Below are positions 14,955 through 23,367 of a DNA stretch of 25,848 nucleotides, piece after piece (the stretch's first letter is position 1; every line of letters starts with the position of its first letter). The stretch is from Xanthobacteraceae bacterium (GTDB lineage Bacteria > Pseudomonadota > Alphaproteobacteria > Rhizobiales > Xanthobacteraceae), in NCBI GenBank assembly GCA_019746355.1, contig JAIESC010000288.1, positions 1-25,848 of the forward strand, written 5' to 3'. The notes beneath the pieces were generated by a model, which saw nothing but the letters and a program-made list of their open reading frames with translations, searched no databases and was not told the DNA's origin. The position numbers and the translations under genes are program-made.

Positions 14955-15941
14955 CTATTCCACTTTGATGCCGGCTTCCTTGATCAGCGGATGCCACTTC
15001 TCGATCTCGGCCTTCTGCCAGGCCGCGAGCGCCGCCGCGGTCTGCTGCTCCGGCGGCGGGATCTGCTGGCCGAGACTGATCAGCCGCTGTCGCAGGGCGG
15101 GATCGGCCATCGCGGTGCGGGCCGCCGCGCCGAGCTTGTCGATCGCCTCCTGCGGCGTGCCCTTCGGCACCCAGAGCCCGTACCAGGTCGAGATGTAAAC
15201 GCCGGATGCACCGGCCTCGTCCACGGTCGGAATGTCGGGCGCGGCCTCAAGCCGCTTGTCGGACGTCACCGCGTAGCCCTTCACGTTGCCGCCCTTGATA
15301 TGCGACAGAGAAGTGATCGCCTGATCGAAGGTGAAGTCGATCTGGCCTGCGACGAGATCGCGGATGATCTCCGAAGAGCCCGCCTTGTACGGCACGAACT
15401 GGAACCTGGTGCCGGTGATCTTCTGGAAGTAGACGCCGCTGATGTGCTGGCCGGAGCCGAGACCCGCGGTGCCTTCGGTCGCCTTGTCGGGATTGGCCTT
15501 GAGCCAGGCGATCAGCTCCTTGAAGTCCTTCGCCGGATGATCCTTGCGGACCACGGCGACGTACGGGTTCTGCGGCAGGCGCGCGACCGGAACGAGGTCG
15601 CGCTGGATGTCGTAGCTGAGGTTGTAGATCGCGCCGTTGGTGATGTGCGAGGGCCAGTTGCCGATGCTGACGGTGTAGCCGTCCGGGGCGGCTTTCACCG
15701 CGCGGCCGACGCCGATGGCGCCGTTTGCGCCGGTGACGTTCTCGATCACGATCGGCTGGCCGAGCGCCTGGCGCATCGGCTCGGACAGCGCGCGAGCCAG
15801 GACGTCCACCGGGCCGCCCGCGCCGTAAGGCACGATGAAGGTGACCGGGCGGTTCGGATAGCCCTGGGCGGATGCTGCGTTCGGCAGCGTGAAGGTGGCG
15901 GCGAAGCTCAGCAGCGCTGCGGCGAGAGTCGGTTTTCTCAC
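14955..15941 (-). CDS. Bug/TctC-family substrate-binding protein (3 of 4)
   Basis: A 328-aa periplasmic receptor starting at GTG (15939-15941), with GAGG 7 nt upstream and a signal peptide ending about ASA-QGYP (residue 25). Family blocks: YPNRPVTFIVPYGAGGPVD, IVIENVTGANGAIG, APDGYTVS, FQFVPYKAGSSEIIRDLVAGQIDFTFD and the C-terminal WHPLIKEAGIKVE. It heads the operon with the crotonase and acyl-CoA synthetase, which suggests that its ligand is the carboxylate activated by that synthetase. It is divergent from the amidase gene across about 190 bp. Confidence 0.92.
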   Translation of the reverse strand: MRKPTLAAALLSFAATFTLPNAASAQGYPNRPVTFIVPYGAGGPVDVLARALSEPMRQALGQPIVIENVTGANGAIGVGRAVKAAPDGYTVSIGNWPSHITNGAIYNLSYDIQRDLVPVARLPQNPYVAVVRKDHPAKDFKELIAWLKANPDKATEGTAGLGSGQHISGVYFQKITGTRFQFVPYKAGSSEIIRDLVAGQIDFTFDQAITSLSHIKGGNVKGYAVTSDKRLEAAPDIPTVDEAGASGVYISTWYGLWVPKGTPQEAIDKLGAAARTAMADPALRQRLISLGQQIPPPEQQTAAALAAWQKAEIEKWHPLIKEAGIKVE

Positions 15942-15948
15942 GTGAGAA
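15935..15948. promoter_or_regulatory. 14-bp perfect palindrome over the start codon of Bug receptor 3
   Basis: TTCTCACGTGAGAA is its own reverse complement and includes the GTG start. It may be an operator for a dimeric regulator, or form a small hairpin limiting ribosome access. No dedicated regulator is adjacent. Confidence 0.35.
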
Positions 15949-16131
15949 CCTCAGGTTCGGAAGGCGGGCGGCACAACGATAGCGCCATCGGCGTGTCCTC
16001 GGAACCCTCTGCGGCGTCATGCCCCCGCGCATGCGGGGCATACAACGGGCCGGAGGTCCATTGTTTGGGCCACCCGCCGCTTCTAGGATCATTGCCGTTG
16101 CTTGCGTTGTGCCCAACGAGGGGAGTCCGCG

Positions 16132-18456
16132 ATGCTGGATAAAGTGCTCGAGGCCAAGCCGTTCCAGATCGAAGAGGCGACCATCGCCGATCTGCATGCG
16201 GCGATCCGCGACGGGCGAACGACAGTGAGCGAGGTGGTGCAGGGCTATCTCGCGCGGGTGCGCGCCTATAACGGCGTGGCGAGCGTGCTGGTGACGCCGG
16301 ACGGCGCGGAGGTCCCGGAAGCGGCGGGCGTGGTGCGGGCGGGCAAGCCGCTGCGCTTTCCGAAGGAGACCGTAAAGGCGTCGACGATTCTTCCGGAACT
16401 CGACAAGTATAAGGGCCCGCCGATCGAATACGGCCGGATGGAAGCGACCGCGTCGAAGCCCGACGTGCCGCAGCAGTTCGGCATGATCGTCGGCGTGCCG
16501 AACGGCAAGCAGCTCAACGCGCTCGGCACGCTCAACATCCGGGGCGAGCGCTCGGTGACCTGTTGGGGCGAGTTCGACAAACATCCGTCGCAGGGGCCGC
16601 TGCCGCCCGGCGCGCCGCCGGTGTGCGAGCTCTTCCGCCAGCAGCCGGACGCGCTGGAGCGCGCGGCCGAGCTCGACAAGCAATTCGGCCGCAACCCCGA
16701 TCTCGAAAAGATGCCGATGTACGGTGCGGTGTTCTCGTTCAAGGACCCGTTCGACACCAAGGACATGCGCTCGACCGGCGGCGGCGATGCCGCCTACGAC
16801 ATCGACTTTCCGGCGCGCGACCATGTGCTGGTCGAGCAGTTACGCAACAAGGGCGCGATTATCTTCGCCAAGGCCGTCAATACCGAATACAACGGCCGCG
16901 CCGGCGATCCGGGCGGGCGGAACAAGCCGGATAAGGTGCTGCCGTCGACGCTCGGCTACCAGCGCAGCACCTGGGCGGGCAATCCGGCAAACCCGTACGA
17001 CACCACGCGCTCGGGTTCGCTCGGCTCGAGCTCCGGCTCCGGCGTCTCGGTGGGCGCGAACCTGGTGATGGCAAGCCTCGGCGAGGAGACGCGGGCGTCA
17101 TGCCGCGGACCGTCGAACCACAACGCGGTGGCGCTGATCCTGCCGCACAAGGCGATGCTCGGTTTCGACGGCGGCGCGATCGGCGCGGACATCTATTGCG
17201 ACCGGACCGGCATTCACGCGCGCAAGATCGAGGACTGCGCAAAGATTCTCGATGCGCTGAAGGACCCGGAGAACGGCTACTACGATCCGCGCGACGTCTA
17301 CACCACCGTGCCGCGCTCGTCGGTGCTGAGCACGCCTTATGCGGCGCACGCCAACTGCGAAGGCGGCCGCGGCGTGCTCAAAGGCATGCGGCTCGGCGTG
17401 CTGCGCGAGTCGATGACGATCCCGCCGGGCTCGAAAACCGAGGAGCCGATCGTTGCGGCGGCGACCAAGGAGATCAAGGACGTCCTCGGCGGGCAGCTAG
17501 GCGTGACGCTCGTCGAGTCCGGCGATCCGCTCTGGACGCCTGATCCCGCGATCGAGCAGATGACGGTCGATCACCGCAAGGCGCTGGCGCGGCTCGTGCC
17601 GGTGTTCATGCCCGACCTGCTGTTCCGCGTGAAGGCCGACGGCACGCCGGTGTTCCCGGATTTTGCCGCAGCAATCGTGCCGACCGAATTTGCGCCGGGG
17701 AAATTCCTCGGCTCCGGCACCATGCAGCCGATCGACTATTGCGTCGAGATGGCCGAGGGGCGCATCCCGCCGCCGCGCAACCTCGACCTCGCGACCGTGC
17801 AGAACCAGGAAATGGCCATGGCCTTCCGGTTCCACATCTCGCAATACCTGACGCGCCGTACCGCCGACTGGCAGGCCAAGGGCTTCCGCGAGACGCTGAC
17901 GAACTGGGCCGCGCTCAACGCCCGCTCCAAATTCTGGGGCGATGACCAGCGCGCCGCGTTCAAGAACTGGGAGGAGGTTGCCGACCCGCGCAACCCGCAC
18001 GGCAAGCGCCAGGGCGTCAACGAGCGGATCATGCTGCGCGAGCTTTTGCGCCGCGCCGACATGATGGTGATCCTGGAGAACAAGCTCGATGCGCTGGTGC
18101 GGCTGCACACGCCGTGGCCGCCGGGACTGATCGGCCATGCCTATCAGTACGATATTCCGAGCAACCTTCGGCCGGAATCGCTGAGCGGCCCGAACGCCGG
18201 CCTCACCGAGGTGCTGATCCCGGCCGGCTATGTGACGACGGCCTATGATCCGGTCTACCAGCTTACGCCGGACGGCAGGCGCTACGTGTCGAAGGCGTCC
18301 GACCAGCCGACGACGATCCCCGCGCCGGGCCTGCCGTTCTCGCTGGTGTTCCGCGCCGAGCCCGGCAAGGAGGACGTGCTCTTGAAGATCGCCTCGGCCT
18401 ACGAGGCGGGCTCGAAGCGCCGCGTGCCGCCGCCGAACTTCGGACCGGTGTCGTAG
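16132..18456 (+). CDS. Large amidase-signature family hydrolase
   Basis: A 774-aa protein, much longer than usual amidases (about 450-550 aa). The ATG at 16132 is preceded by GAGGGGAG at about 7 nt. After an N-terminal helix-rich part typical of the family (IADLHAAIRDGRTTVSEVVQGYLARVRAYNG, 18-48) comes an insert of about 130 residues before the catalytic lysine in FSFKDPFD (Lys204). The cis-serine region is GSLGSSSGSG (Ser299/300) and the nucleophile region is GEETRASCRGPS (Ser323), a variant of the usual DTGGSIR. All three Ser-Ser-Lys positions are thus filled, though the flanking residues are atypical. No signal peptide is seen, so it is probably cytoplasmic. Substrate unknown; hydrolysis of an amide or ester feeding the neighbouring catabolic genes is an inference. 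Confidence 0.85.
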   Translation: MLDKVLEAKPFQIEEATIADLHAAIRDGRTTVSEVVQGYLARVRAYNGVASVLVTPDGAEVPEAAGVVRAGKPLRFPKETVKASTILPELDKYKGPPIEYGRMEATASKPDVPQQFGMIVGVPNGKQLNALGTLNIRGERSVTCWGEFDKHPSQGPLPPGAPPVCELFRQQPDALERAAELDKQFGRNPDLEKMPMYGAVFSFKDPFDTKDMRSTGGGDAAYDIDFPARDHVLVEQLRNKGAIIFAKAVNTEYNGRAGDPGGRNKPDKVLPSTLGYQRSTWAGNPANPYDTTRSGSLGSSSGSGVSVGANLVMASLGEETRASCRGPSNHNAVALILPHKAMLGFDGGAIGADIYCDRTGIHARKIEDCAKILDALKDPENGYYDPRDVYTTVPRSSVLSTPYAAHANCEGGRGVLKGMRLGVLRESMTIPPGSKTEEPIVAAATKEIKDVLGGQLGVTLVESGDPLWTPDPAIEQMTVDHRKALARLVPVFMPDLLFRVKADGTPVFPDFAAAIVPTEFAPGKFLGSGTMQPIDYCVEMAEGRIPPPRNLDLATVQNQEMAMAFRFHISQYLTRRTADWQAKGFRETLTNWAALNARSKFWGDDQRAAFKNWEEVADPRNPHGKRQGVNERIMLRELLRRADMMVILENKLDALVRLHTPWPPGLIGHAYQYDIPSNLRPESLSGPNAGLTEVLIPAGYVTTAYDPVYQLTPDGRRYVSKASDQPTTIPAPGLPFSLVFRAEPGKEDVLLKIASAYEAGSKRRVPPPNFGPVS

Positions 18457-18461
18457 ACGCT

Positions 18462-18568
18462 GTCATTCCGGACGCCGCGAAGCGGCGATCCGGAATCCAG
18501 TTACGCGGGAAATCCGTTCTTGTCTGTCTGGATTCCGGGCTCGCGCCTTCGGCTCGCCCCGGAATGAC
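18462..18568. repeat. Nested palindromic intergenic repeat
   Basis: Outer arms GTCATTCCGG (18462-18471) and CCGGAATGAC (18559-18568) are perfect. Inner arms CCGGAATCCAG (18490-18500) and CTGGATTCCGG (18528-18538) are also perfect, and each flank carries small stems (CGCCGCGAAGCGGCG, GCGCCTTCGGC). It fills the gap between two convergent genes and may terminate both. It belongs to the same style of repeat as those at 7081 and 23231. Confidence 0.65.
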
Positions 18569-18579
18569 CGCGGGGAGAC

Positions 18580-19299
18580 CTACTCCCGATACGGCCGATC
18601 GACCATGCGGCACCAGTTCTCCCAGGCGCGGTTGACGTTGGCCGGCGACGTCGTCTCGGTGACCTTGTTCACCTCGCCTTTGGTGAGGAAGCGCACCTTC
18701 TTGGTGATCGCCTCCGCCTGCATCTGCAACTTGGCGTTCAGCTCCAGATAGACCGCGGTATAGACCGTGCGACGCAGATAGGGCCCGGCGACGGCGGCGC
18801 CATGGCCGCGCATCAGGCAAGTGGCGCCCTTGCTCAGTTTTTTTGCGAGATCGCGGCCCTGGTCCATGGTGCGGACCAGCAGGTCGGTGTCGCCGAACTT
18901 CTTGTGCTGGTCCCAGATCGGCACCTCGTGGCCGATGGTGCCGCACATGTGCATCAGCGGGCGCATCTTGTGGCCGGTGACGCCGAACGGCACGGTGCTC
19001 GGGCTGTGATTGTGAATCACCGACATCACATCGGATCGTGCTTCGTAGATGGCGCCGTGGATCGGACGCTCGGTGTAGAGGTGCTTTCCCTTGGCGTCGA
19101 TCGGCTCGCATTGTAGATTGAACTCGACCAGGTCGTCGCGCTTGACGCGCTCGGGCGCACGCGAACATGACAGAAAGAAGCGGTCCGGCCGGTCGGGATG
19201 GCGCACGCTGACGTGGCCGAACGAGTCGACGATGCCGAGCTTCGCCAGCACGTGGTTCGCGGTCACGAGATCTTCAAGCAGGTCGTCAAGCTTCGCCAT
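18580..19299 (-). CDS. Class II aldolase/adducin-family protein
   Basis: A 239-aa metal-dependent aldolase/decarboxylase domain. The ATG at 19297-19299 is chosen because AAGGGAG lies about 10 nt upstream and the sequence begins in the typical helix (LDDLLEDLVTANHVLAKLGIVDSFGHVS). Metal ligands His96 and His98 (VIHNHSPST) and His166 (RGHGAAV) are present, with an acidic residue in TERPIHG (Glu77). It lies 34 bp downstream of the FAD hydroxylase and is probably co-transcribed, so a role in aromatic side-product or hydroxyacid cleavage is plausible. Fuculose-phosphate aldolase-type names would be over-specific. Confidence 0.88.
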   Translation of the reverse strand: MAKLDDLLEDLVTANHVLAKLGIVDSFGHVSVRHPDRPDRFFLSCSRAPERVKRDDLVEFNLQCEPIDAKGKHLYTERPIHGAIYEARSDVMSVIHNHSPSTVPFGVTGHKMRPLMHMCGTIGHEVPIWDQHKKFGDTDLLVRTMDQGRDLAKKLSKGATCLMRGHGAAVAGPYLRRTVYTAVYLELNAKLQMQAEAITKKVRFLTKGEVNKVTETTSPANVNRAWENWCRMVDRPYRE

Positions 19300-19333
19300 T
19301 GGCGTCGTTCTCCCTTGGATTTGAAAATCGTTG

Positions 19334-20560
19334 TCAGTGGTGGAGCCGCGTCGGCTCGGGCAGTGGAATGGTGCCGACCTTGGGCAGCTCCGGCTGCTCG
19401 CCGTAGAGCCAGGACATGTCGATCGCGCCTTCCTTGCTCCAGTCGGCCAGAAGCTTGTTGCGCAGCTCGCGGTTGACGCCGCTGGCGTGATAGATCTCGC
19501 CGAACACCCGCGCCATGAGCTGCACCCGCGCGGTGCGCAGATAGCGCAGCTCCTGGTACTTTTTGAACGCGGCTTCGAAATTGTTGCCGCTCGCTTCGAT
19601 CTGGTTGGCGAGGCACACCGCGTCTTCCATCGCCATGTTGCCGCCCTGCGCGAGATACTGCAGCATCGGGTGTGCGGCGTCGCCCAGAAGCGTGATGCGC
19701 CCCTTGGTCCAGTTCTTGATCGCCGGACGGTCGCACAGCACCCACATCTTCCAGGCGTTGACCTTTTGCAGCAGCGCGCGCACCGGCTCGCACTTGTCGG
19801 CAAAGCGCGAATGCAACTCGGCGGGATCGCCGTAGGTGTCCCAGCCTTCCTCGTAGCGGTCGGAGTGGAACACGACGACGAGGTTGAACAGCTCGCCGCG
19901 GCGCAGCGGATAGTGCACCAGATGGGTCTTCTCGCCGCACCAGACGATCATCTTCGGCAGCCGGTATTCCTTCGGCCAGTCGGCGGTCGGCAGCACCGCG
20001 CGATAGGCGATGTGACCGGACACGACCGGCTTGCCGTCACCGACGATCTTCTCGCGTACGGTCGACCACAGCCCGTCGCAGCCGATCAGCGCCGCGCCCT
20101 TGTAAGTTTCGCCGGTCTCGGTCCTCACCGTCACCGCCGAGCCGTCGTCGTCGATCGAGACGACCTTCTGCGAGGTGGCAAGCTTGATCAGGTTCGACTT
20201 CTTGCACGCGTCGAGAATGACATTGAGCATGTCGGCGCGGTGAATGACGCCGTAGGGCGCGTTGTACTTGGCGTGGAAGCGCTGATCGATCCGCATGTCG
20301 ATGATGGTCTCGGCGGTGATGGAGTCGCGAAACTCCAGCCCTTGCGGGAAGGCGCACCAATGGAACATGTCCTCCGTGAGGCCCAGCACCTCGAACATGC
20401 GGAACACGTTGGGGCCGAGCTGGATGCCAGCGCCGATTTCCTTGAACTCGGGGGCTTGCTCCAGCACCTGGACCGGGATGCCTTTCCGTGAAAGGGCCAG
20501 CGCCGCGGACAGCCCGCCGATGCCGCCGCCGACGACGACCACCTGATTGGCGGCACTCAT
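19334..20560 (-). CDS. FAD-dependent aromatic-ring monooxygenase (3-hydroxybenzoate 6-hydroxylase/salicylate hydroxylase-like)
   Basis: A 408-aa flavoprotein hydroxylase using NAD(P)H and oxygen. The ATG at 20558-20560 with GGGAG 6 nt upstream is preferred to the GTG one codon earlier. Motifs: FAD-binding GGGIGGLSAALAL (11-23), the DG motif CDGLWSTVRE (161-170), and the GD motif LLGDAAHPMLQYLAQGG (291-307) followed by NMAMEDA. The pattern of EIGAGIQLGPN, SGHIAYRAVLP and the C-terminal DMSWLYG resembles 3-hydroxybenzoate 6-hydroxylases more than p-hydroxybenzoate hydroxylases. First gene of an operon with the class II aldolase; divergent from Bug receptor 4. The exact phenolic substrate cannot be assigned. 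Confidence 0.88.
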   Translation of the reverse strand: MSAANQVVVVGGGIGGLSAALALSRKGIPVQVLEQAPEFKEIGAGIQLGPNVFRMFEVLGLTEDMFHWCAFPQGLEFRDSITAETIIDMRIDQRFHAKYNAPYGVIHRADMLNVILDACKKSNLIKLATSQKVVSIDDDGSAVTVRTETGETYKGAALIGCDGLWSTVREKIVGDGKPVVSGHIAYRAVLPTADWPKEYRLPKMIVWCGEKTHLVHYPLRRGELFNLVVVFHSDRYEEGWDTYGDPAELHSRFADKCEPVRALLQKVNAWKMWVLCDRPAIKNWTKGRITLLGDAAHPMLQYLAQGGNMAMEDAVCLANQIEASGNNFEAAFKKYQELRYLRTARVQLMARVFGEIYHASGVNRELRNKLLADWSKEGAIDMSWLYGEQPELPKVGTIPLPEPTRLHH

Positions 20561-20739
20561 CACTCACTCCCGGTCCGGTTGGACATTCCCGGCGCACTCT
20601 AGGGTCGCCGCCCGGCGGCGATCAAGCGCGCGAGCCTGACCCGCTTGGGAGGGCCGCTTGGCGGGCCATAGGCAGTCGGATGGAAATGACAGATACTCGA
20701 TCCAAACCACAACACGCACTGCCCGGGAGGAATGCCGAT

Positions 20740-21711
20740 ATGACCAGGACGCTTGCCGCGCTGCTTGTGCTTTTCGCCTGCGGAATGGGCGCAGCGCCCG
20801 TCTTGGCGCAGAGCTATCCGAGCCGGACCATCACCATCGTCACGCCTGCCCCGGCGGGCGGCGTCACCGACACGATCGGCCGGGCGCTGGCGCAGCGCTT
20901 CAGCAAGGCCTGGGGTCAGCAGGCGGTGGTCGAGAACAAGCCTGGCGCCAACAACCAGCTTGCCGCCGAGTACATTGCCAACCAGCCGCCGGACGGCCAC
21001 GCGCTGTTCATCGCGCCGGACGGCACGTTCGTCGCCAATCCGAGCCTTTACCCGAAGCTGCCTTACGATCCCTACAAGAGCTTCACGCCGATCAGCGGGC
21101 TTGTCATCATCAATCACGGGCTGATCGCGCATCCGTCGTTTGCGCCGAGCAACGTCAAGGACCTCATTGCGCTCGCCAAGAGCAAGCCGGGCGAGATCAA
21201 CTACGGCACCTACGGCATCGGCTCGAGCGGCCATCTCAACATGGCGCTGCTCGAGAACATGACCGGCATCAAGCTGCAGGCGGTGCACTACAAGGGTGCT
21301 GCGCCCGCAACCAACGACGTGGTCGCCGGCCACATCCCGATCATGTTCGTCAGCGCCGGATCCGGCGCGCCGCTCTGGCAAGCCGGCAAGATCAAGTACC
21401 TCGCCGTCGGCGGCACCAAGCGTCTGCCGCAACTGGCGGACGTTCCGACCGTGGCGGAAACCGTGCCGGGCTATGAGGGCGTGTCGTGGTTCGGCCTGTT
21501 CGGGCCGGCCGGGATGCCGGCCGAGACCGTTGCCAAGATCAACGGCGAGATCCGCGCGCTGTTCGCCGACCCGGAATTCCAGAAGTCCTTTGTCGACCGC
21601 TTCATGTTCCAGCCGATCGTCGGGTCGCCGGAGGAGCTCACCGCATTCGTCCGCAAGGAAGAGCCGAAGTGGCGCAAGATCATCGCCGACGCAAAGATCA
21701 AGGTGGAATGA
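20740..21711 (+). CDS. Bug/TctC-family substrate-binding protein (4 of 4)
   Basis: A 323-aa periplasmic receptor from the ATG at 20740, with GGGAGG about 9 nt upstream and a signal peptide to about residue 23 (VLA-QSYPSR). Typical blocks: IVTPAPAGGVTDTIGRALAQ, VVENKPGANNQLAAEYI, PPDGHALFIAPDGT, LQAVHYKGAAPATNDVVAGHIPIM and the C-terminal KWRKIIADAKIKVE. First gene of a three-gene operon with the decarboxylase-like and hydrolase genes (stop and start overlap as TGATG). Between it and the divergent hydroxylase lies a perfect inverted repeat TCGCCGCC/GGCGGCGA (20605-20612/20614-20621), a possible operator. Confidence 0.92.
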   Translation: MTRTLAALLVLFACGMGAAPVLAQSYPSRTITIVTPAPAGGVTDTIGRALAQRFSKAWGQQAVVENKPGANNQLAAEYIANQPPDGHALFIAPDGTFVANPSLYPKLPYDPYKSFTPISGLVIINHGLIAHPSFAPSNVKDLIALAKSKPGEINYGTYGIGSSGHLNMALLENMTGIKLQAVHYKGAAPATNDVVAGHIPIMFVSAGSGAPLWQAGKIKYLAVGGTKRLPQLADVPTVAETVPGYEGVSWFGLFGPAGMPAETVAKINGEIRALFADPEFQKSFVDRFMFQPIVGSPEELTAFVRKEEPKWRKIIADAKIKVE

Positions 21712-22118
21712 TGAGTGGAAAGAAGAAGGAGCTCGATCCGGAGCTCGTGAAGTTCCGTGACAGCTATGTCGAGATGTTCGGGTCGCTGCCGCCGCTGCCC
21801 GGCGGCCGGTTCGCGTTCTCCGCCGACATGGACCCGGAGTTTTTGCGCGACGCCGAGCGGCTGCGCGGCAAGGCGTTCTACAACAAGACCTTCGACATGA
21901 AGACCACGCAGCTCATTTTGTTCGGCATGCTGCTGGTCGAGCACAACCAGATCGCGGCGCAGGCCCACGCCTTGGCGGCCCGCCGCGCCGGCGCAAGTTG
22001 GGAGGAGCTGCACACGGTGGTCGAGCTCGCGACCGCGACCGGCGCGCTCTATCCGTTCAACCAGGGCAGCGCGCTGCTCAATGGGATGCGGGAGAAAGAG
22101 CAGGGAGGATCGTCATGA
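21711..22118 (+). CDS. Carboxymuconolactone decarboxylase (CMD)-family protein
   Basis: A 135-aa all-helical CMD-fold protein. Two ATGs (21708 and 21711) are possible; the second has better spacing to AGGTGG and overlaps the previous stop by one base. The family core is FYNKTFDMKTTQLILFGMLLVEHNQIAAQAHALAARRAGASWEELHTVVELATATGALYPF. The CxxC of AhpD-type peroxidases is absent, so it is more like the decarboxylase branch than the redox branch. In the protocatechuate pathway, 4-carboxymuconolactone decarboxylase removes CO2 after ring cleavage; such a role would fit the intradiol dioxygenase further right, but this small protein is not proven to have it. It overlaps the next gene by 4 bp (ATGA). 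Confidence 0.83.
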   Translation: MSGKKKELDPELVKFRDSYVEMFGSLPPLPGGRFAFSADMDPEFLRDAERLRGKAFYNKTFDMKTTQLILFGMLLVEHNQIAAQAHALAARRAGASWEELHTVVELATATGALYPFNQGSALLNGMREKEQGGSS

Positions 22119-23185
22119 TGGTTTCCGGACTGCTGCGAGCCTCAATCAGTGCGGCGCTGTCGATCATCTCGCTTTCGGTGTTCGCCGCGGAGTATCCCGC
22201 GCCCAAGGAAGGCACCTACGTCGCCAAGGACTTCCGCTTCCACACCGGCGAGGTGATGCCGGAGGTGAAGCTTCATTACGCCACGATCGGTGCGCCGACC
22301 GGAGAACCGGTGCTGATGCTGCACGGCACGGCAGGCTCAGGGCGGAGCTTGCTGACACCGGCCCTTGCCGGCGAGCTTTTCGGCGCGGGTCAGCCGCTCG
22401 ATGCCACGAAATATTTCATCATCCTGCCGGACGCGATTGGCGCGGGGAAATCGTCGAAGCCGTCGGATGGATTGCGAGCCAAGTTCCCGCGCTACAACTA
22501 CGACGACATGGTGCTGGCTCAGTATCGCCTGGTGACCGAGGGTCTCGGCATCAGGCACCTGCGGCTGGTGATCGGCAATTCGATGGGCGGGATGCACGTC
22601 TGGCAGTGGGGCTCGGCCTATCCGGACTTCATGGACACGCTGGTGCCGATGGCCTCGCAACCGTCCGAGATGGCAAGCCGCAATTGGATCATGCGTCGGC
22701 TGCTGGTCGACTCGATCCGCAGCGATCCGGACTGGAAGAACGGCGACTACACGACACAGCCAAAGGCCGTGCGGCATGCCAATGCGATGTTCCGTGTTGC
22801 GACCAGCGGCGGCACGCTGGCTTATCAGAAGCTCGCGGGAACGCGCGAGAAGGCAGACAAGCTCGCCGAGGAGTATCTCTCCGCGCCGTTCAACGCCGAT
22901 GCCAACGACTTCATGTATCAGTGGGACTCCTCGCGCGACTACAACGCCTCGCCGGGTCTCGACAAGATCCGGGCGCCGCTGCTGGCGATCAATGCGGCCG
23001 ACGATGAGCGCTACCCGCCGGAAACCGGCTTGATGGAGCGGGAAATCAAGCGGGTGAAGAACGGCAGGCTCTATCTGATCCCGGCAAGCGAGGACACCCG
23101 CGGCCACGGCACCACCGGGATGGCGAAGTTCTGGAAGCAGCAGTTGCGGGAGTTCCTGCAGGCCGCGCCGAAGCGGACGATGTGA
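22115..23185 (+). CDS. Alpha/beta hydrolase related to homoserine O-acetyltransferase (MetX-like), exported
   Basis: A 356-aa alpha/beta hydrolase. An N-terminal signal sequence (hydrophobic 9-24, cleavage near FAA-EYP) is followed by the MetX-like fold. Features: VLMLHGTAGSG (67-75), ILPDAIGAGKSSKPSDG (103-119), the nucleophile elbow GNSMGG (Ser156) with MHVWQWG, an acid in NAADDERYPPE (Asp296/297) and the catalytic histidine in RGHGTTG (His331). True MetX enzymes are cytoplasmic, so an exported relative more likely hydrolyses an ester, lactone or amide in the periplasm. GGGAGG at 22103-22108 supports the start; the 4-bp overlap with the CMD gene implies coupled translation. Confidence 0.85.
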   Translation: MMVSGLLRASISAALSIISLSVFAAEYPAPKEGTYVAKDFRFHTGEVMPEVKLHYATIGAPTGEPVLMLHGTAGSGRSLLTPALAGELFGAGQPLDATKYFIILPDAIGAGKSSKPSDGLRAKFPRYNYDDMVLAQYRLVTEGLGIRHLRLVIGNSMGGMHVWQWGSAYPDFMDTLVPMASQPSEMASRNWIMRRLLVDSIRSDPDWKNGDYTTQPKAVRHANAMFRVATSGGTLAYQKLAGTREKADKLAEEYLSAPFNADANDFMYQWDSSRDYNASPGLDKIRAPLLAINAADDERYPPETGLMEREIKRVKNGRLYLIPASEDTRGHGTTGMAKFWKQQLREFLQAAPKRTM

Positions 23186-23230
23186 ACGGTTGAGACCTTG
23201 TCCCCGCTGTTGCGGCACCCGCCACTGTCA

Positions 23231-23300
23231 TTGCCGGGCCGGCGCGTAAGCGCCGTGACCCGGCAATCCAAGAGCCAGGGCAGCGAATCTCAATCGTAAG
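23231..23300. repeat. Palindromic intergenic repeat
   Basis: TTGCCGGG (23231-23238) pairs with CCCGGCAA (23259-23266), enclosing GGCG/CGCC. It is followed by CAGCGAATCTC (about 23281-23291), which also occurs at about 7033-7043 inside the first element there. It sits between convergent genes and probably helps end both transcripts. Confidence 0.55.
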
Positions 23301-23367
23301 AACGGAGTCCGCTGCAGCAGCTCATCGACCCGCGGGCGACGCCTGTGCGTGGGGACAGAGTAGCGTT

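Noticed and set aside
13535..14968. 477-aa plus-strand frame
   Set aside because: Antisense to the acyl-CoA synthetase and crotonase genes, which carry full catalytic motifs.
15247..16824. 525-aa minus-strand open frame
   Set aside because: It overlaps Bug receptor 3 in another frame and runs antisense through the amidase start. Low-complexity composition and no motif.
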